From positions 1 to 45,140 of the forward strand of contig PKDZ01000088.1 of the NCBI GenBank assembly GCA_002862785.1: DNA of 45,140 nucleotides, written 5' to 3'. The position numbers and the translations under genes were made by a program. This DNA comes from Flavobacteriales bacterium. GTDB taxonomy: Bacteria; Bacteroidota; Bacteroidia; Flavobacteriales_D; Sanyastnellaceae. Each line of letters opens with the position of its first letter. Position 1 is the first letter of the stretch. A model generated the notes under the pieces. That model ran no database searches. It had not been told where the DNA came from and saw nothing but the letters and a program-made list of their open reading frames with translations. This document shows, one piece after another, positions 1 through 9,344 of this stretch.

Positions 1-2376
1 GGTCTGACGGGAACGCCGAATGCGCTGGCTGGTGAGGCCAATGTGAGCACCGTGCAGTCTGCGGACAACCCATGGTTCACCAACTTCGATCCGGGCGGTG
101 GCCTCCCGGGTGGCAACATCTCCATCGACGACGGAATTGGTGGTGCATGGTATGCATTGAACGGAGACGCCAACGGTGTGGCCGGCGATGACCTCAAGGT
201 GTTGGCGGGTCAATTCACCACCACGGGTGAAATCAGCGGACAACTCTACGTCCAGGTGTTCATCGATGGCGATGGTTCCGATGAATTCCGTGACACGTTC
301 TACTTCGGCGCCGGTGTTCCCGGATGTACCGATGAGACGGCCTGCAACTACGATGCTGAAGCCACCTCCGATGATGGCAGCTGTGCCTACCCGAACGCGA
401 CCAACGTCGACTGCGACGGCAACTGCCTGAGCGACGCCGACGGCGACCTCGTTTGCGATGAGGACGAGATTCCCGGTTGCACGGATGACACGGCGTGCAA
501 TTTCGACGCGAGTGCGACAGACGACAACGGTTCCTGTTCCTACGCTGACGCTGGATACGACTGCGCGGGCAACTGCCTCGCCGACGACGATGGAGACGGC
601 GTCTGCAACGAGTTCGAGGTGCCTGGTTGTGACGACGACACTGCGTGCAACTACGACGCTTCGGCCACGGACAACGACGGATCCTGTACCTACCCGGATG
701 CGGGTCTCGACTGCAGCGGAAACTGTCTCGAGGACGCCGACGGTGATGGGGTGTGCGATGGCGACGAGGTGCCCGGTTGCGACGACGACACGGCGTGCAA
801 CTACGACGCTGAGGCGACGGACAACGACGGTTCCTGCACCTACCCGGATCAGTACTACGACTGCGCTGGAAACTGCATCAACGACACGGACGGCGACGGC
901 ATCTGCGACGAGCTCGAGACCGTCGGCTGTACGGACGGTACGGCGTGCAACTACAGCGCTTCGGCCACCGAGGACGACGGCACCTGTTTCTACGCGGAGA
1001 CCTACTACGATTGCGCAGGCAACTGCTTGAACGATGCCGATGGAGACGGCGTGTGTGACGAGCTGGAAGTGGCCGGCTGTGACGATGACACCGCATGCAA
1101 CTACGACGCGGCCGCCACGGACAACGACGGATCCTGCACATACGCCGAGCAGTACTACGACTGCGCGGGCAACTGCCTCAACGACAGCGACGGCGATGGC
1201 GTCTGTGACGAGTTGGAGATGCCGGGCTGCCAGGACGACATGGCCTGCAACTACAACAGTGCGGCCACCGACGATGACGGTTCCTGTTTCTATGCCGAGC
1301 AGTACTACGACTGCGACGGCAACTGCCTCAACGACAGCGACGGTGACGGCGTCTGTGACGAGCTTGAAGTGGAGGGCTGCACGGAAGACGGTGCCTGCAA
1401 CTACGATGCCGCCGCAACCGACAACGACGGTTCCTGTGAGTACCTGAGCTGCGCCGGCTGTACCGACGCGGCGGGCTGCAACTACGACGACGAGGCCACC
1501 ATCGACGATGGGTCCTGCACTTACGTCGACGGCATTTGCGAGACCTGTGAGAACGGCGTGATCGTGGACAACGATGCCGACGATGATGGCGTCTGCAACG
1601 ACGACGAGATCGTGGGCTGCCAGGAGGAGGGTGCCTGCAACTACGACCCCGCCGCAACCGACCCTGCGGACTGTGACTACCCGATTGACCTCTACGGTGT
1701 GGACAACGTCGACTGCGACGGCAACTGCCTCAATGACGCCGATGGCGACCTCGTGTGCGACGAGGACGAGATCGTGGGTTGCCAGGAGGAGGACGCCTGC
1801 AACTACGACGCCACGGCAACCGATGCCGGCACCTGCGACTATCCGATTGACCTCTACGGCAAGGACTACGTGGACTGTGATGGCAACTGCCTGAATGATG
1901 CCGACGGAGACGGCGTGTGTGACGAGGACGAGATTGCCGGTTGCCAGGACGAATTGGCCTGCAACTACAATCCTGCCGCCACCGATGAGGACGGAAGCTG
2001 CACCTACCCGACCGAGTTCTACCTCGACTGTGATGGCAACTGCATCAATGACGAGGACGGGGACGGCCTTTGCGACGAGGTGGAGGCCCTGGTCCCGCCG
2101 GCTTACAACCCGGACTGGAACGGAGACTACTGTTACACCGTGGCCGACCTGATGCACCTGCTCTGCCTGTTCGGCGTTTGCGGTGAGGACACGACCGGTG
2201 CCGAGGGCTACAACCCCTTCTTCCAGGAGGACTCCTGCTTCTCAGCCTTCGACCTGACGCCGTTCCTCACCTTGTACCAGACTTGCCTCGAAGTCACCGA
2301 GGGCGAGCAGCCCGCGGGTGGAGACGAGACTGACGGCGGCATGAACGACGACGCCACCAACGACGATGACGAGTGA
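1..2376 (+). CDS. Secreted Cys-rich/Asp-rich repeat protein (5' end outside window)
   Basis: The reading frame is open from base 1, so the true start lies upstream; a GTG at 43 is internal. The first ~105 residues match the second half of a domain found five times in the giant protein at 29982-41426 (shared features: GGAWY, NG.AGDDL.VL, GQFTT.G..SGQ..VQVF). Then come 12 repeats of about 50 residues, each with 'GC.D..ACNYD..AT.DDGSC' followed by '[18 protein letters not shown]'. Each full unit has about six Cys, which suggests disulfide stabilisation in an exported protein, and a thrombospondin-type-3-like DxDGDGxxD calcium motif. The C-terminal ~90 residues hold a degenerate dockerin-like segment (NPDWNGDYCYTVADLM) and an acidic tail ending NDDDE. 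No T9SS type A sorting domain is visible. Function is unknown; a calcium-stiffened surface or matrix protein is an inference. Confidence 0.85.
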   Translation, partial: GLTGTPNALAGEANVSTVQSADNPWFTNFDPGGGLPGGNISIDDGIGGAWYALNGDANGVAGDDLKVLAGQFTTTGEISGQLYVQVFIDGDGSDEFRDTFYFGAGVPGCTDETACNYDAEATSDDGSCAYPNATNVDCDGNCLSDADGDLVCDEDEIPGCTDDTACNFDASATDDNGSCSYADAGYDCAGNCLADDDGDGVCNEFEVPGCDDDTACNYDASATDNDGSCTYPDAGLDCSGNCLEDADGDGVCDGDEVPGCDDDTACNYDAEATDNDGSCTYPDQYYDCAGNCINDTDGDGICDELETVGCTDGTACNYSASATEDDGTCFYAETYYDCAGNCLNDADGDGVCDELEVAGCDDDTACNYDAAATDNDGSCTYAEQYYDCAGNCLNDSDGDGVCDELEMPGCQDDMACNYNSAATDDDGSCFYAEQYYDCDGNCLNDSDGDGVCDELEVEGCTEDGACNYDAAATDNDGSCEYLSCAGCTDAAGCNYDDEATIDDGSCTYVDGICETCENGVIVDNDADDDGVCNDDEIVGCQEEGACNYDPAATDPADCDYPIDLYGVDNVDCDGNCLNDADGDLVCDEDEIVGCQEEDACNYDATATDAGTCDYPIDLYGKDYVDCDGNCLNDADGDGVCDEDEIAGCQDELACNYNPAATDEDGSCTYPTEFYLDCDGNCINDEDGDGLCDEVEALVPPAYNPDWNGDYCYTVADLMHLLCLFGVCGEDTTGAEGYNPFFQEDSCFSAFDLTPFLTLYQTCLEVTEGEQPAGGDETDGGMNDDATNDDDE
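322..2090 (+). repeat. Tandem array of 12 Cys-rich, Ca-binding-like units (~150 bp each)
   Basis: In-frame coding repeat. Units begin at each 'GC.D/GCQ.' and run about 50 residues. Unit 8 is short and lacks the second half, while units 9-11 have altered linkers (for example YPIDLYG). Adjacent units, such as those around 1140-1240 and 1290-1390, are nearly identical at DNA level over long stretches, which suggests recent duplication or gene conversion. It is not a CRISPR: the repeat is continuous coding sequence without spacers. Confidence 0.9.
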
Positions 2377-2417
2377 TCATCTGATCCGAGCCGCCTTTGG
2401 CGGCGATTCAAAACCGG

Positions 2418-2453
2418 GGGCCGGGCTGTCAATCAGTCCGGCCCTCTCTTTTT
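2418..2453 (+). terminator. Rho-independent terminator after repeat-protein gene
   Basis: Stem GGGCCGG (2418-2424) pairs with CCGGCCC (2438-2444), followed by the T-rich run TCTCTTTTT. It lies about 40 bp after the stop codon. A small extra hairpin (GCCGCC-TTT-GGCGGC) lies just upstream near 2390-2404. Confidence 0.8.
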
Positions 2454-2476
2454 GATCTGGAAGAGGAGCGAGGCGC

Positions 2477-5083
2477 TCAGAAGCGGAGGGCAAACTTGAG
2501 ATTGATGCGCCGCGAGGTCAGATAGTTCGGGATGGCGTAGCGCCGGCCGGTGACGTCCTGGATCCACGTGTGGTTGATGGTGTTCCGGATGCCGAGGAGG
2601 TTGAAGACCTCGAGGGCGACGAAGCCTTCGAGGGGCTTGGTGCGGTCGGAGCCATCCTTCTTGAGTCGCCCACGGTCGCCGAGGAAAAGGTCGCGGGAGA
2701 AGCCGATGTCGACCCGGCGGTAGGCGGGCAGGCGAAGGGTGTCCTTGTAGCGTTCGAAGTCCGGCGGGCCGAAGGGCAGGCCCGTGCCGTAGAAGAGGCT
2801 CAGCAGGACCTTGTATTCCGGGGCACCGGGCATCTCGTCCTGAAACAGCATCGACATGGAGAAGCGCTGGTCGGTGGGGCGGGGGATGAAGCCGGGCTGC
2901 ACGAGCGTGCTGTCCGTAGCGACGGGATCGAACGAATAGCCGGGGATGATGAGCTCGCCTGCCTCGTTGTAATAATCGTAGTAGCCGTCATCCGTGAGGT
3001 CTTCCTGCGCGCGCAGAAAGCTCATGCGCATCCAGCTCTGCACGCCGTCGATGAACTCGCCGTTGAGCATGAGGTCGAGGCCGGTGGCGCGGCCCACGGC
3101 ATTGTTGTCGGCGTAGTAACGCAGGCGGACGTTCTCGACCTCATAGGGGATGAGGGAGGCCATGTCCTTGTGGTAGAGCTCGGCGTTGAGCAAGAAGGGG
3201 CGGCCCTGCCAGTCGAACCGATAGTTGGCTCCACCGATGAGGTGAAGGGCCCGCTGGGCCTCAATGTTGGGATTGACTTGGCCACTAAGGTCGCGCATCT
3301 CCCGGTAGAACGGGGGCTGCCAATACCAGCCACCAGAGAGGTTGAAGACGACGTCCCGCATGACCTTGTTGCCGAGGGAGTCCGTGCCCATCGACCACTT
3401 CGGCTTCCAGGCGGCGTGGAAGCGGGGTCCGCCCACCGTCTGGCCATTGAACGTCCAATGGTGCAGGCGGGCGCCGGCGTGCAGTTCCCACTCGCTGCCG
3501 TCGGTCCAGGTGCCCTTCCACGTGTCTTGCAGGTAGGCCATGAGCCGGCTGGAGGCGGTGCGGTTCTCGGTGCGGACCACGTCCTGGAGCAGGATCTGCT
3601 GGAAGGGGCGGTCGTCGTCATCGGTGTACCCGATGTTGTCGGGCGGGTGTGGAACGATGTAGCCCGCGCTGTCGACGAGCTCCCATTCGTTGAGGGCGTC
3701 GTCGATGATCTCGTGGCGGGCCTGGACACCCCACTCGATGAGGTGGGCTTCTTTGGCGCGGGTGAAGGAGCCGCGGGCGCTGCCGGTGAGAACTGTGGCT
3801 TGAAGGTCGTTGCGGGCGTGGTTCAGGAAATACCCGACGCCTTGCAGTCCCAAGGCCTCGCCGAAGGCATCGGATCCGGGGTCGCGCTCGAGCTGGCTCA
3901 GGAAGTAGCCGCCGAGGATGTCGAAGGTCTCCTCCTCGTCGGTGCGGAAGGCCGAGGCGATGAAGCGGACGCGGGAGGTCGGGGTAACGCGGTCGGCCGC
4001 AAGGGCGCCAAAGCCCGTGCGGTACTGCGTGACCTCCTGGCCGTCGAAGTAGACCGTGAGGCGAAGCGCCTCGTTGATGGTGCCGACGTTGGTCTCCCGG
4101 GTCTGGGGGATGAAGCGGTACTGGTTCTGGGCCGCCGTGGCGAGCGCCTGGATTTCCCAGGGCCCATAGCCGTCGGGATCGTAGGTGATGTAGCCCTGCA
4201 AATCCGTGTAGACCGGCCGGTATTCGCCGCTCTCGTCGAGGCTACCCAGCACGTACCCGTTGTTGCGGTACCGCAAGCCCATGTTGTACGTCCAACGGCC
4301 GTCTTCGGAGACGTCCTCTACCTGGAATTGACCGCCGAGCAGGCTGGCTGTGGCACGCCCACCAAACCCCTGCGGGCGGCGGTATTGGATGTCCAGCACC
4401 GAGCTCATCCGGTCCCCGTATTTGGCTTCAAATCCGCCGGCAGAGAAGCGGATGGACTGGATCATGTCGGGGTTGGGGAAGGAGAGACCTTCCTGTTGGC
4501 CAGCCCGAACGAGGAAGGGTCGGTAGACCTCGATGCCATTCACGTAAACGAGGTTTTCGTCGAAGCTGCCACCGCGCACATTGTAGGCGCTGGACAGCTC
4601 GCTCGTGAAATTGACCGGAGCTTGAATGAGCAGGTCTTCCACCGTGCCACGGACGCTGGGCACTCGGGAGGCCACGCGGGGATCGATGCGCTGGATGGGG
4701 CCGGTCCGGGTGCCGTCGGCCTCCACCTCGGCCTGGTTCAGGGCCACACCGGCTCGGAGCCGCACGTCGAGGCGGGTGCCCTCCGGCGTCGGGACCGTTT
4801 TGCGGGTCACCGGGTCGAAGCCGATGAAGGTGAAGCGGATGGCCACCTCGCCGGGGTCGCGCAGGGGAAGGTCGTAGCGGCCATCGGCGTCCGTCACGGC
4901 GGCGGACCGGCTGCCCTGGGGCAGCACCGTGGCCCCGGGTAGGGGTTGGCCGGCGCCATCGGTCACCCGGCCGAAGACGCGGTAGGTCTGGGCCAATCCC
5001 GACAGGGACAGCAGCAACAGCACGGCGAGAAGGCCGAGGGGTCTCACGGGGCATTCAACGGAAAAGGGGCCGATGTGTTGCAC
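2477..5083 (-). CDS. TonB-dependent receptor with carboxypeptidase-like N-terminal domain
   Basis: 868 residues, the normal size for a Bacteroidota outer-membrane TonB-dependent receptor. There is a hydrophobic signal segment (LLAVLLLLSLSGLAQ), then a CarboxypepD_reg-like domain at about 33-110 (VFGRVTDGAGQPLPGATV, TDADGRYDL). A plug domain follows at about 120-235 (VEDLLIQAPV, YNVRGGSFDENLVYVNGIEV), then a large beta-barrel ending in an aromatic residue (KFALRF), as expected for BAM-assembled barrels. Such receptors import siderophores, cofactors, glycans or peptides; the substrate cannot be read here, and no SusD partner is adjacent. The start is GTG (5083); a second GTG at 5047 would give a more classical signal peptide. 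It follows the carboxypeptidase-regulatory-like gene by 9 bp and is probably co-transcribed with it. Confidence 0.92.
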   Translation of the reverse strand: MQHIGPFSVECPVRPLGLLAVLLLLSLSGLAQTYRVFGRVTDGAGQPLPGATVLPQGSRSAAVTDADGRYDLPLRDPGEVAIRFTFIGFDPVTRKTVPTPEGTRLDVRLRAGVALNQAEVEADGTRTGPIQRIDPRVASRVPSVRGTVEDLLIQAPVNFTSELSSAYNVRGGSFDENLVYVNGIEVYRPFLVRAGQQEGLSFPNPDMIQSIRFSAGGFEAKYGDRMSSVLDIQYRRPQGFGGRATASLLGGQFQVEDVSEDGRWTYNMGLRYRNNGYVLGSLDESGEYRPVYTDLQGYITYDPDGYGPWEIQALATAAQNQYRFIPQTRETNVGTINEALRLTVYFDGQEVTQYRTGFGALAADRVTPTSRVRFIASAFRTDEEETFDILGGYFLSQLERDPGSDAFGEALGLQGVGYFLNHARNDLQATVLTGSARGSFTRAKEAHLIEWGVQARHEIIDDALNEWELVDSAGYIVPHPPDNIGYTDDDDRPFQQILLQDVVRTENRTASSRLMAYLQDTWKGTWTDGSEWELHAGARLHHWTFNGQTVGGPRFHAAWKPKWSMGTDSLGNKVMRDVVFNLSGGWYWQPPFYREMRDLSGQVNPNIEAQRALHLIGGANYRFDWQGRPFLLNAELYHKDMASLIPYEVENVRLRYYADNNAVGRATGLDLMLNGEFIDGVQSWMRMSFLRAQEDLTDDGYYDYYNEAGELIIPGYSFDPVATDSTLVQPGFIPRPTDQRFSMSMLFQDEMPGAPEYKVLLSLFYGTGLPFGPPDFERYKDTLRLPAYRRVDIGFSRDLFLGDRGRLKKDGSDRTKPLEGFVALEVFNLLGIRNTINHTWIQDVTGRRYAIPNYLTSRRINLKFALRF

Positions 5084-5092
5084 GGGAGCGGA

Positions 5093-5758
5093 TCAGCGCT
5101 TTCGGAACTCGCCGTTGCGGAGGGCGTTGATGAATTGCCCCCAGGCCAGTGGATTCAGGAGGCTGACCGGGACCATGCCGCCCTGATAGCCGGCCATTTC
5201 GGCTTGGCGGGCCTGCAGAATTCTGAAGTTCTCCTGCGGACTGGAGCCCATTTCCGACATGCGGTCATACAAGGCCATCGGGTCGAAGTCGAGGTTGCGG
5301 CGGGCGCGTTCGCGGGCATCGGCCTCGAGGCGCAAGGCGAGGAACTCCTCCTTGAACCGCTCCCGGCTCGGCCAGGGGTAGATGCGGGCTTCATCCATCA
5401 TCACGGTGTCCCGTCCGAGGGGCTGGACGACGCTCATCCGGTCGGGCATTTCCTGGCCCGTGAGGTCGGGCACGACGAGGAAGGACTCGGTGAGGCCAAT
5501 GGAGCTGAAGCGGACGGTGTCGCCCACCCGCGCTGGGATGGCGAAGAAGCCGTACTCGTCGGTGATGGTTCCACGTTGGTCCCGCGCACGGTAGACCGTG
5601 GCAAAGGGGACGGGTCCAAGGGAGTCGCCCTCGACCACCACGCCGGTCAGTTGGACGACCATCGGGGTGGCGCTGGAATCGGCTCCGGCCTGGGCGAAGA
5701 CGACTGGGGCAGAGGCCATCAGGAGGAAAAGGACCGCAAAGCGGAACGGGCTCGGCAT
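5093..5758 (-). CDS. Secreted protein with carboxypeptidase-regulatory-like domain
   Basis: 221 residues. The ATG at 5758 is chosen because it starts a clean signal peptide (MPSPFRFAVLFLLMASAP...VFAQ) and sits 4 nt below a TACCTTTG promoter box. The open frame extends further upstream, but only as a shadow of prfC. After the signal, residues about 30-100 resemble the CarboxypepD_reg-like beta-sandwich (LTGVVVEGDSLGPVPFATV, TDEYGFFAIPARVGDTVRFS). The rest is a charged, mostly helical tail. In Bacteroidota such small proteins often sit beside a TonB-dependent receptor, as here (9 bp gap). The exact role is unknown; a periplasmic or outer-membrane accessory to the receptor is an inference. Confidence 0.85.
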   Translation of the reverse strand: MPSPFRFAVLFLLMASAPVVFAQAGADSSATPMVVQLTGVVVEGDSLGPVPFATVYRARDQRGTITDEYGFFAIPARVGDTVRFSSIGLTESFLVVPDLTGQEMPDRMSVVQPLGRDTVMMDEARIYPWPSRERFKEEFLALRLEADARERARRNLDFDPMALYDRMSEMGSSPQENFRILQARQAEMAGYQGGMVPVSLLNPLAWGQFINALRNGEFRKR

Positions 5759-5762
5759 GCGC

Positions 5763-5770
5763 CAAAGGTA
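5763..5770 (-). promoter_or_regulatory. -7 promoter box TACCTTTG
   Basis: A perfect match to the Bacteroidota TAnnTTTG element on the minus strand. Its last base is only 4 nt from the ATG at 5758, so transcription would begin at or beside the start codon. No clear -33 TTG is seen at the usual 19-21 bp spacing. Confidence 0.65.
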
Positions 5771-5798
5771 GGCGGGGAGACGGCCCGGGAAAGCGAAT

Positions 5799-7397
5799 TC
5801 ACACCGCTTGGGCGGTCTTGAACTCCGAGGTCGTGTGGAAGGTGATCTCCGGGAAGTTGCCGCGCTCCATGTCGAGCAGGAACTCCGAGGGGGCAAGGTA
5901 GACGTCGTTGCCGTCCTTGTCCACCGCCATCTCGGACACCTTGAGCCGCTTGAACTCCGCAATCTTCTCCTCGTCGCCCGTCAGCCAGCAGGCCTTGTGG
6001 AAACGCTTGGGCACGAAGCTCGCTTTGGCGCCATACTCATGCTCGAGTCGGTATTGAATCACCTCGAATTGAAGCTCGCCCACCGTGCCGACCACCTTCC
6101 GGTTGCCGGGGTTCATGATGAACAGCTGCGCCACGCCCTCATCCGTGAGCTGCTGGATGCCCTTCTCCAGCTGCTTCGACTTCATGGGGTCGTCGTTCTG
6201 GAGCTCCTTGAAGATCTCGGGAGAAAAGCTCGGAATGCCTTGGAACTGCAGGTCCTCGCCTTCGGTCAGGGTGTCGCCAATCTTGAAGTTGCCAGTGTCG
6301 TAGAGGCCGACGACGTCGCCGGGATAGGCCTCGTCCACCACGGCCTTGGCGGAGGCCATAAAGGTGGCGGGGTTGGCGAACTTGAGCTTCTTGCCCAGCC
6401 GGGTGTGGGTGTAGAAGGCGCCCCGCTTGAAGGTGCCGCTGCAGACACGCAGGAAGGCGATGCGGTCTCGGTGCCGGGGGTCGATGTTGGCGTGGATCTT
6501 GAAAATGAACCCGCTGAATTTCTCCTCGGTCGGCTCGACTTCACGCTGGGTTGTGGGCCGCGGCCGGGGAGTCGGGGCAATCCGGATGAAGGAGTCCAGC
6601 ATTTCCTGGACGCCGAAGTTGTTGACGGCGGAGCCGAAGAAGACCGGGGCGACCTCGCCGCGGGCGTATGCGTCCATGTCCAGAGGGTCGTATACGCCTT
6701 CCACCATCTCGACATCTTCGCGGAGCTGGGCGGCGTGGTCCTCGCCGACGAGCTCATCGATTGCAGGATCGTCGAGACCCGAGATGTTGAGCAGGTCCTC
6801 GGTCACGCGCTGTTTGTCGCTTTGAAACAAGCGGAGGGTGCCGTCAAACAGGTTGTACACCCCCTGAAAGGTGTGGCCCTGGCTGATGGGCCAGGAGAGG
6901 GGGCGCACCTTGATGCTGAGTTTTTCCTCCAGTTCGTCGAGCAGGTCGAATCCGTCCCGTCCCTCGAGGTCCATCTTGTTGATGAAGATGATCACTGGGG
7001 TGTCGCGCATCCGGCACACCTCCATCAGACGCTCGGTCTGGGCCTCGACTCCCTTGACGCAGTCGATCACGAGGATCACGCTGTCCACAGCGGTGAGCGT
7101 TCGGTAGGTGTCCTCGGCGAAATCCCGGTGTCCGGGCGTGTCGAGCAAGTTGATCAGACAGTCCTGGTATTCGAAGGCCATGACAGACGTCGCCACGGAG
7201 ATGCCCCGCTGGCGCTCGATCTCCATGAAGTCGGAGGCCGCGGTCTTGGTGATTTTGTTGGACTTGACCGCACCGGCGGTCTGGATGGCGCCACCAAACA
7301 GCAGGAACTTCTCCGTCAGCGTGGTCTTGCCAGCGTCTGGGTGGCTGATGATGGCGAAGGTTTTCCGCCGGGCGATTTCCTGGGTCAATGCGGCCAT
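5799..7397 (-). CDS. prfC: Peptide chain release factor 3
   Basis: 532 residues, the usual RF3 length. It is a translational GTPase that recycles RF1/RF2 from the ribosome after peptide release. GTPase motifs are visible: P-loop SHPDAGKTT near residue 18, switch I region ([11 protein letters not shown]), switch [10 protein letters not shown] and NKMD. It has the RF3 feature of a hydrophobic first helix region ([19 protein letters not shown]), the translation-factor domain II and a C-terminal RF3 domain. The start codon at 7397 is preceded by TAATTTTG 7 nt upstream. The upstream glycosyltransferase ends only 12 bp away, so readthrough from that gene is also likely. Confidence 0.96.
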   Translation of the reverse strand: MAALTQEIARRKTFAIISHPDAGKTTLTEKFLLFGGAIQTAGAVKSNKITKTAASDFMEIERQRGISVATSVMAFEYQDCLINLLDTPGHRDFAEDTYRTLTAVDSVILVIDCVKGVEAQTERLMEVCRMRDTPVIIFINKMDLEGRDGFDLLDELEEKLSIKVRPLSWPISQGHTFQGVYNLFDGTLRLFQSDKQRVTEDLLNISGLDDPAIDELVGEDHAAQLREDVEMVEGVYDPLDMDAYARGEVAPVFFGSAVNNFGVQEMLDSFIRIAPTPRPRPTTQREVEPTEEKFSGFIFKIHANIDPRHRDRIAFLRVCSGTFKRGAFYTHTRLGKKLKFANPATFMASAKAVVDEAYPGDVVGLYDTGNFKIGDTLTEGEDLQFQGIPSFSPEIFKELQNDDPMKSKQLEKGIQQLTDEGVAQLFIMNPGNRKVVGTVGELQFEVIQYRLEHEYGAKASFVPKRFHKACWLTGDEEKIAEFKRLKVSEMAVDKDGNDVYLAPSEFLLDMERGNFPEITFHTTSEFKTAQAV

Positions 7398-7404
7398 GGG
7401 CCGG

Positions 7405-7412
7405 CAAAATTA
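7405..7412 (-). promoter_or_regulatory. -7 promoter box TAATTTTG overlapping a stop codon
   Basis: It matches TAnnTTTG on the minus strand, 7 nt before the prfC ATG. Its first three bases (TAA) are the stop codon of the upstream glycosyltransferase, so the coding end doubles as promoter. Confidence 0.6.
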
Positions 7413-8591
7413 GCCCTCCTCGGCGGTCTGGCCGTAGAGCAGGTCCGCCCAGAGTTGGAGGACGGCTTCTCTGCGGTGCCGCTGGATGTACTCTTGACCC
7501 GCTGCCACCTTCGGTTCAACGGTGTCGGGGTGGTTGCGGATGAGCATCAGTTGGGAGGCCAGCGTGGAGGCGTCCCCCGGTGGGAACGTCCAGCCTCGGC
7601 CTTCGCCGAGCAGCTCTCCGGTGCCGCCGTTCTCGGTGCCGACGATGGCACAGCCGCTGGCCATCGCTTCGAGTGTGACCGTGCCCACGCTCTCCTGCTG
7701 GGAGCAGACCGCCACGGCATCGGCGGCGACATAGGCGGGACGGGGGAAGTCCATGTAGGGCCGGAAATGGACGCGCCACTGCAGCTCCTTTTCCTTGACG
7801 AGCGATCGCACCTCGTCGAAATAGTCGCTCAGCTGGTCAAGGGTCGGGTCGCCGACGATCAGGGCATGGGCATCGGGCGGCATTTCGTGCAGGGCGCGGA
7901 TCAGGTCGGTCTGGCCCTTCTTGCGGTCGATGCGCCCCACGAGGGCGATGACGAAACTCTCCTGGGAGAGGCCGAGTTCCAACCGGCATTGTCGCCGGTG
8001 CTGGATGGTGTCATTGATGGGGGAGAACCACCGGTCATCCAGTCCGAGCGGAATGACGTGGGTCCGGTCTTCCGGCACGGCCGTGTGGCGGTTCACCTGA
8101 TCCTTGAGCCAGCTGAGCGGGCTGATCCAGGCGTCAATCGCGCGATACCGAAAACGGTGGTAGGGCGTCTTCTTGGGCTTTGGAATCTGCATGCCCTGCT
8201 GAAAGAGCAGGCGGGTCGATCCGCCCATCAATCGGCAGATGCGGCGCGCCCACGACGAGGTGTCCAAGTCGCGGGGGTCCCGCACCCACAGCCAGTCGGC
8301 GCGGTACCGCACCAGCCGGGAGGCCCTGTGGATGGCGGTGGCAAAGGCGAGGTAGCGGAACCCGCGGCGCACCGTCCGGCAATCGAAACTCTGCCCGGCG
8401 CTTTCCGCGGACTGGATGTGCGCCATTGCCGCGCGATGCAGTGGGGAGTCCGCGGCACACAGCAGACGGACCACGTGGCCCTCGGCTGCCATCCACCGCG
8501 CGTGGCGGAGCAGGTTCATCTCGAGTCCGCCCCATCCGTGGGAGGTGGACAGGAAGACAATCCGTTGTGGGCGGTCGGTGGGAGCGTTCAC
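7410..8591 (-). CDS. Family 4-type glycosyltransferase
   Basis: 393 residues. The GT-B fold is recognisable: N-terminal GG-loop (STSHGWGGLEMNLLRHARWM) and, in the C-terminal nucleotide-sugar domain, the EX7E motif (ESVGTVTLE), followed by MASGCAIVGTENGGTGELL. GT4 retaining enzymes move a sugar from an NDP-sugar to lipid, LPS or polysaccharide acceptors; donor and acceptor cannot be told from sequence alone. The GTG start overlaps the stop of the upstream dehydrogenase (GTGA), so the two are translationally coupled. It is an isolated glycosyltransferase rather than part of a visible polysaccharide cluster. Confidence 0.9.
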   Translation of the reverse strand: MNAPTDRPQRIVFLSTSHGWGGLEMNLLRHARWMAAEGHVVRLLCAADSPLHRAAMAHIQSAESAGQSFDCRTVRRGFRYLAFATAIHRASRLVRYRADWLWVRDPRDLDTSSWARRICRLMGGSTRLLFQQGMQIPKPKKTPYHRFRYRAIDAWISPLSWLKDQVNRHTAVPEDRTHVIPLGLDDRWFSPINDTIQHRRQCRLELGLSQESFVIALVGRIDRKKGQTDLIRALHEMPPDAHALIVGDPTLDQLSDYFDEVRSLVKEKELQWRVHFRPYMDFPRPAYVAADAVAVCSQQESVGTVTLEAMASGCAIVGTENGGTGELLGEGRGWTFPPGDASTLASQLMLIRNHPDTVEPKVAAGQEYIQRHRREAVLQLWADLLYGQTAEEG

Positions 8592-9316
8592 AGGAAGTCG
8601 GGACGGAGGGTGATGTCGGAGACGACGCCGCGCCCTCGGTGTTCAATGGCGAGGAGCACGTGGTCAGCGATGAAGTCCGGGTGCATGCCCTTCTTGAAAT
8701 TCGGGCGGTATTGGTCGAGCAGATCCTCGTTGTGGGTCTGCTCGATGAAGTCCGTGTCCACGGCGCCCGGGCAGATGGTGGTGGAGGCGACCTCGCTTTT
8801 CAGATCCTGGCGGATGGCCTCGCCGAGGGCCAGCACGGCATGTTTGGTCGCACAGTACACGCCACTGAAGGGAAAGACATTTCGGGAAGCGACCGATCCG
8901 ATGTTGACCACGAGTCCCTTGGCCTCGCGCAGGTGAGGCAAGCAGCAATGCAGGGTGGTCAGCACGCCCTTCACATTGACGTCGACCATGGTGTGCCAAT
9001 CCTCCAATGCGGCCTCTCCCAAGTTGTCGAAGATGCCAAGGCCGGCATTCGGAACGGCGACATCGAGTCCGCCAAATCGTTCAACGCATTCAGCGACAGC
9101 CTTCTGGTGGTCCTCCACATCGAGCACATCGAGCACGCGAATGGCCAGTGAATCGCGCACGGCCTCGGGGAGGGAAGCGACCAGTGCCTCCAACTTCTCC
9201 CGGCGGCGGGCACAGGCGAAGACCCGATGGCCCTTCTGAACCAGAAGCCGGGCCGTGGCGGCACCAATGCCGCTGCTGGCGCCGGTGAGGAAGACAATCC
9301 TTGGCAAAGAATTCAT
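8588..9316 (-). CDS. Short-chain dehydrogenase/reductase (SDR family)
   Basis: 242 residues, a typical classical SDR. Motifs in order: cofactor-binding TGASSGIG near the N-terminus, the structural NAG (VPNAGLG), the catalytic Ser in NIGSVASR, and YCATK (YxxxK). The Arg-rich segment after beta-2 (ACARRREKLEAL) suggests NADP(H) preference. It resembles the YdfG/serine-3-dehydrogenase-like group of soluble oxidoreductases, but the substrate is not assignable. The ATG at 9316 is chosen over a TTG 9 nt upstream. A shortened box TACCTTG lies 6 nt before it. Its stop overlaps the glycosyltransferase start. Confidence 0.92.
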   Translation of the reverse strand: MNSLPRIVFLTGASSGIGAATARLLVQKGHRVFACARRREKLEALVASLPEAVRDSLAIRVLDVLDVEDHQKAVAECVERFGGLDVAVPNAGLGIFDNLGEAALEDWHTMVDVNVKGVLTTLHCCLPHLREAKGLVVNIGSVASRNVFPFSGVYCATKHAVLALGEAIRQDLKSEVASTTICPGAVDTDFIEQTHNEDLLDQYRPNFKKGMHPDFIADHVLLAIEHRGRGVVSDITLRPDFL

Positions 9317-9344
9317 GGCGTGCAAGGTACCGAGAGGACGGGGC

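Noticed and set aside
322-2090. CRISPR-like regular repeats
   Set aside because: The 150-bp units are continuous coding sequence without unique spacers and keep the reading frame throughout.
5759-5962. N-terminal extension of the carboxypeptidase-regulatory-like protein into prfC
   Set aside because: The extension is Arg/Ser/Pro-rich shadow sequence; a signal peptide and a promoter box place the start at 5758.
5808-8936. A 1042-codon plus-strand open frame opposite prfC and the glycosyltransferase
   Set aside because: It crosses two well-supported minus-strand genes and its translation has no recognisable domain; it is a GC-driven shadow. The same applies to 2570-4942.
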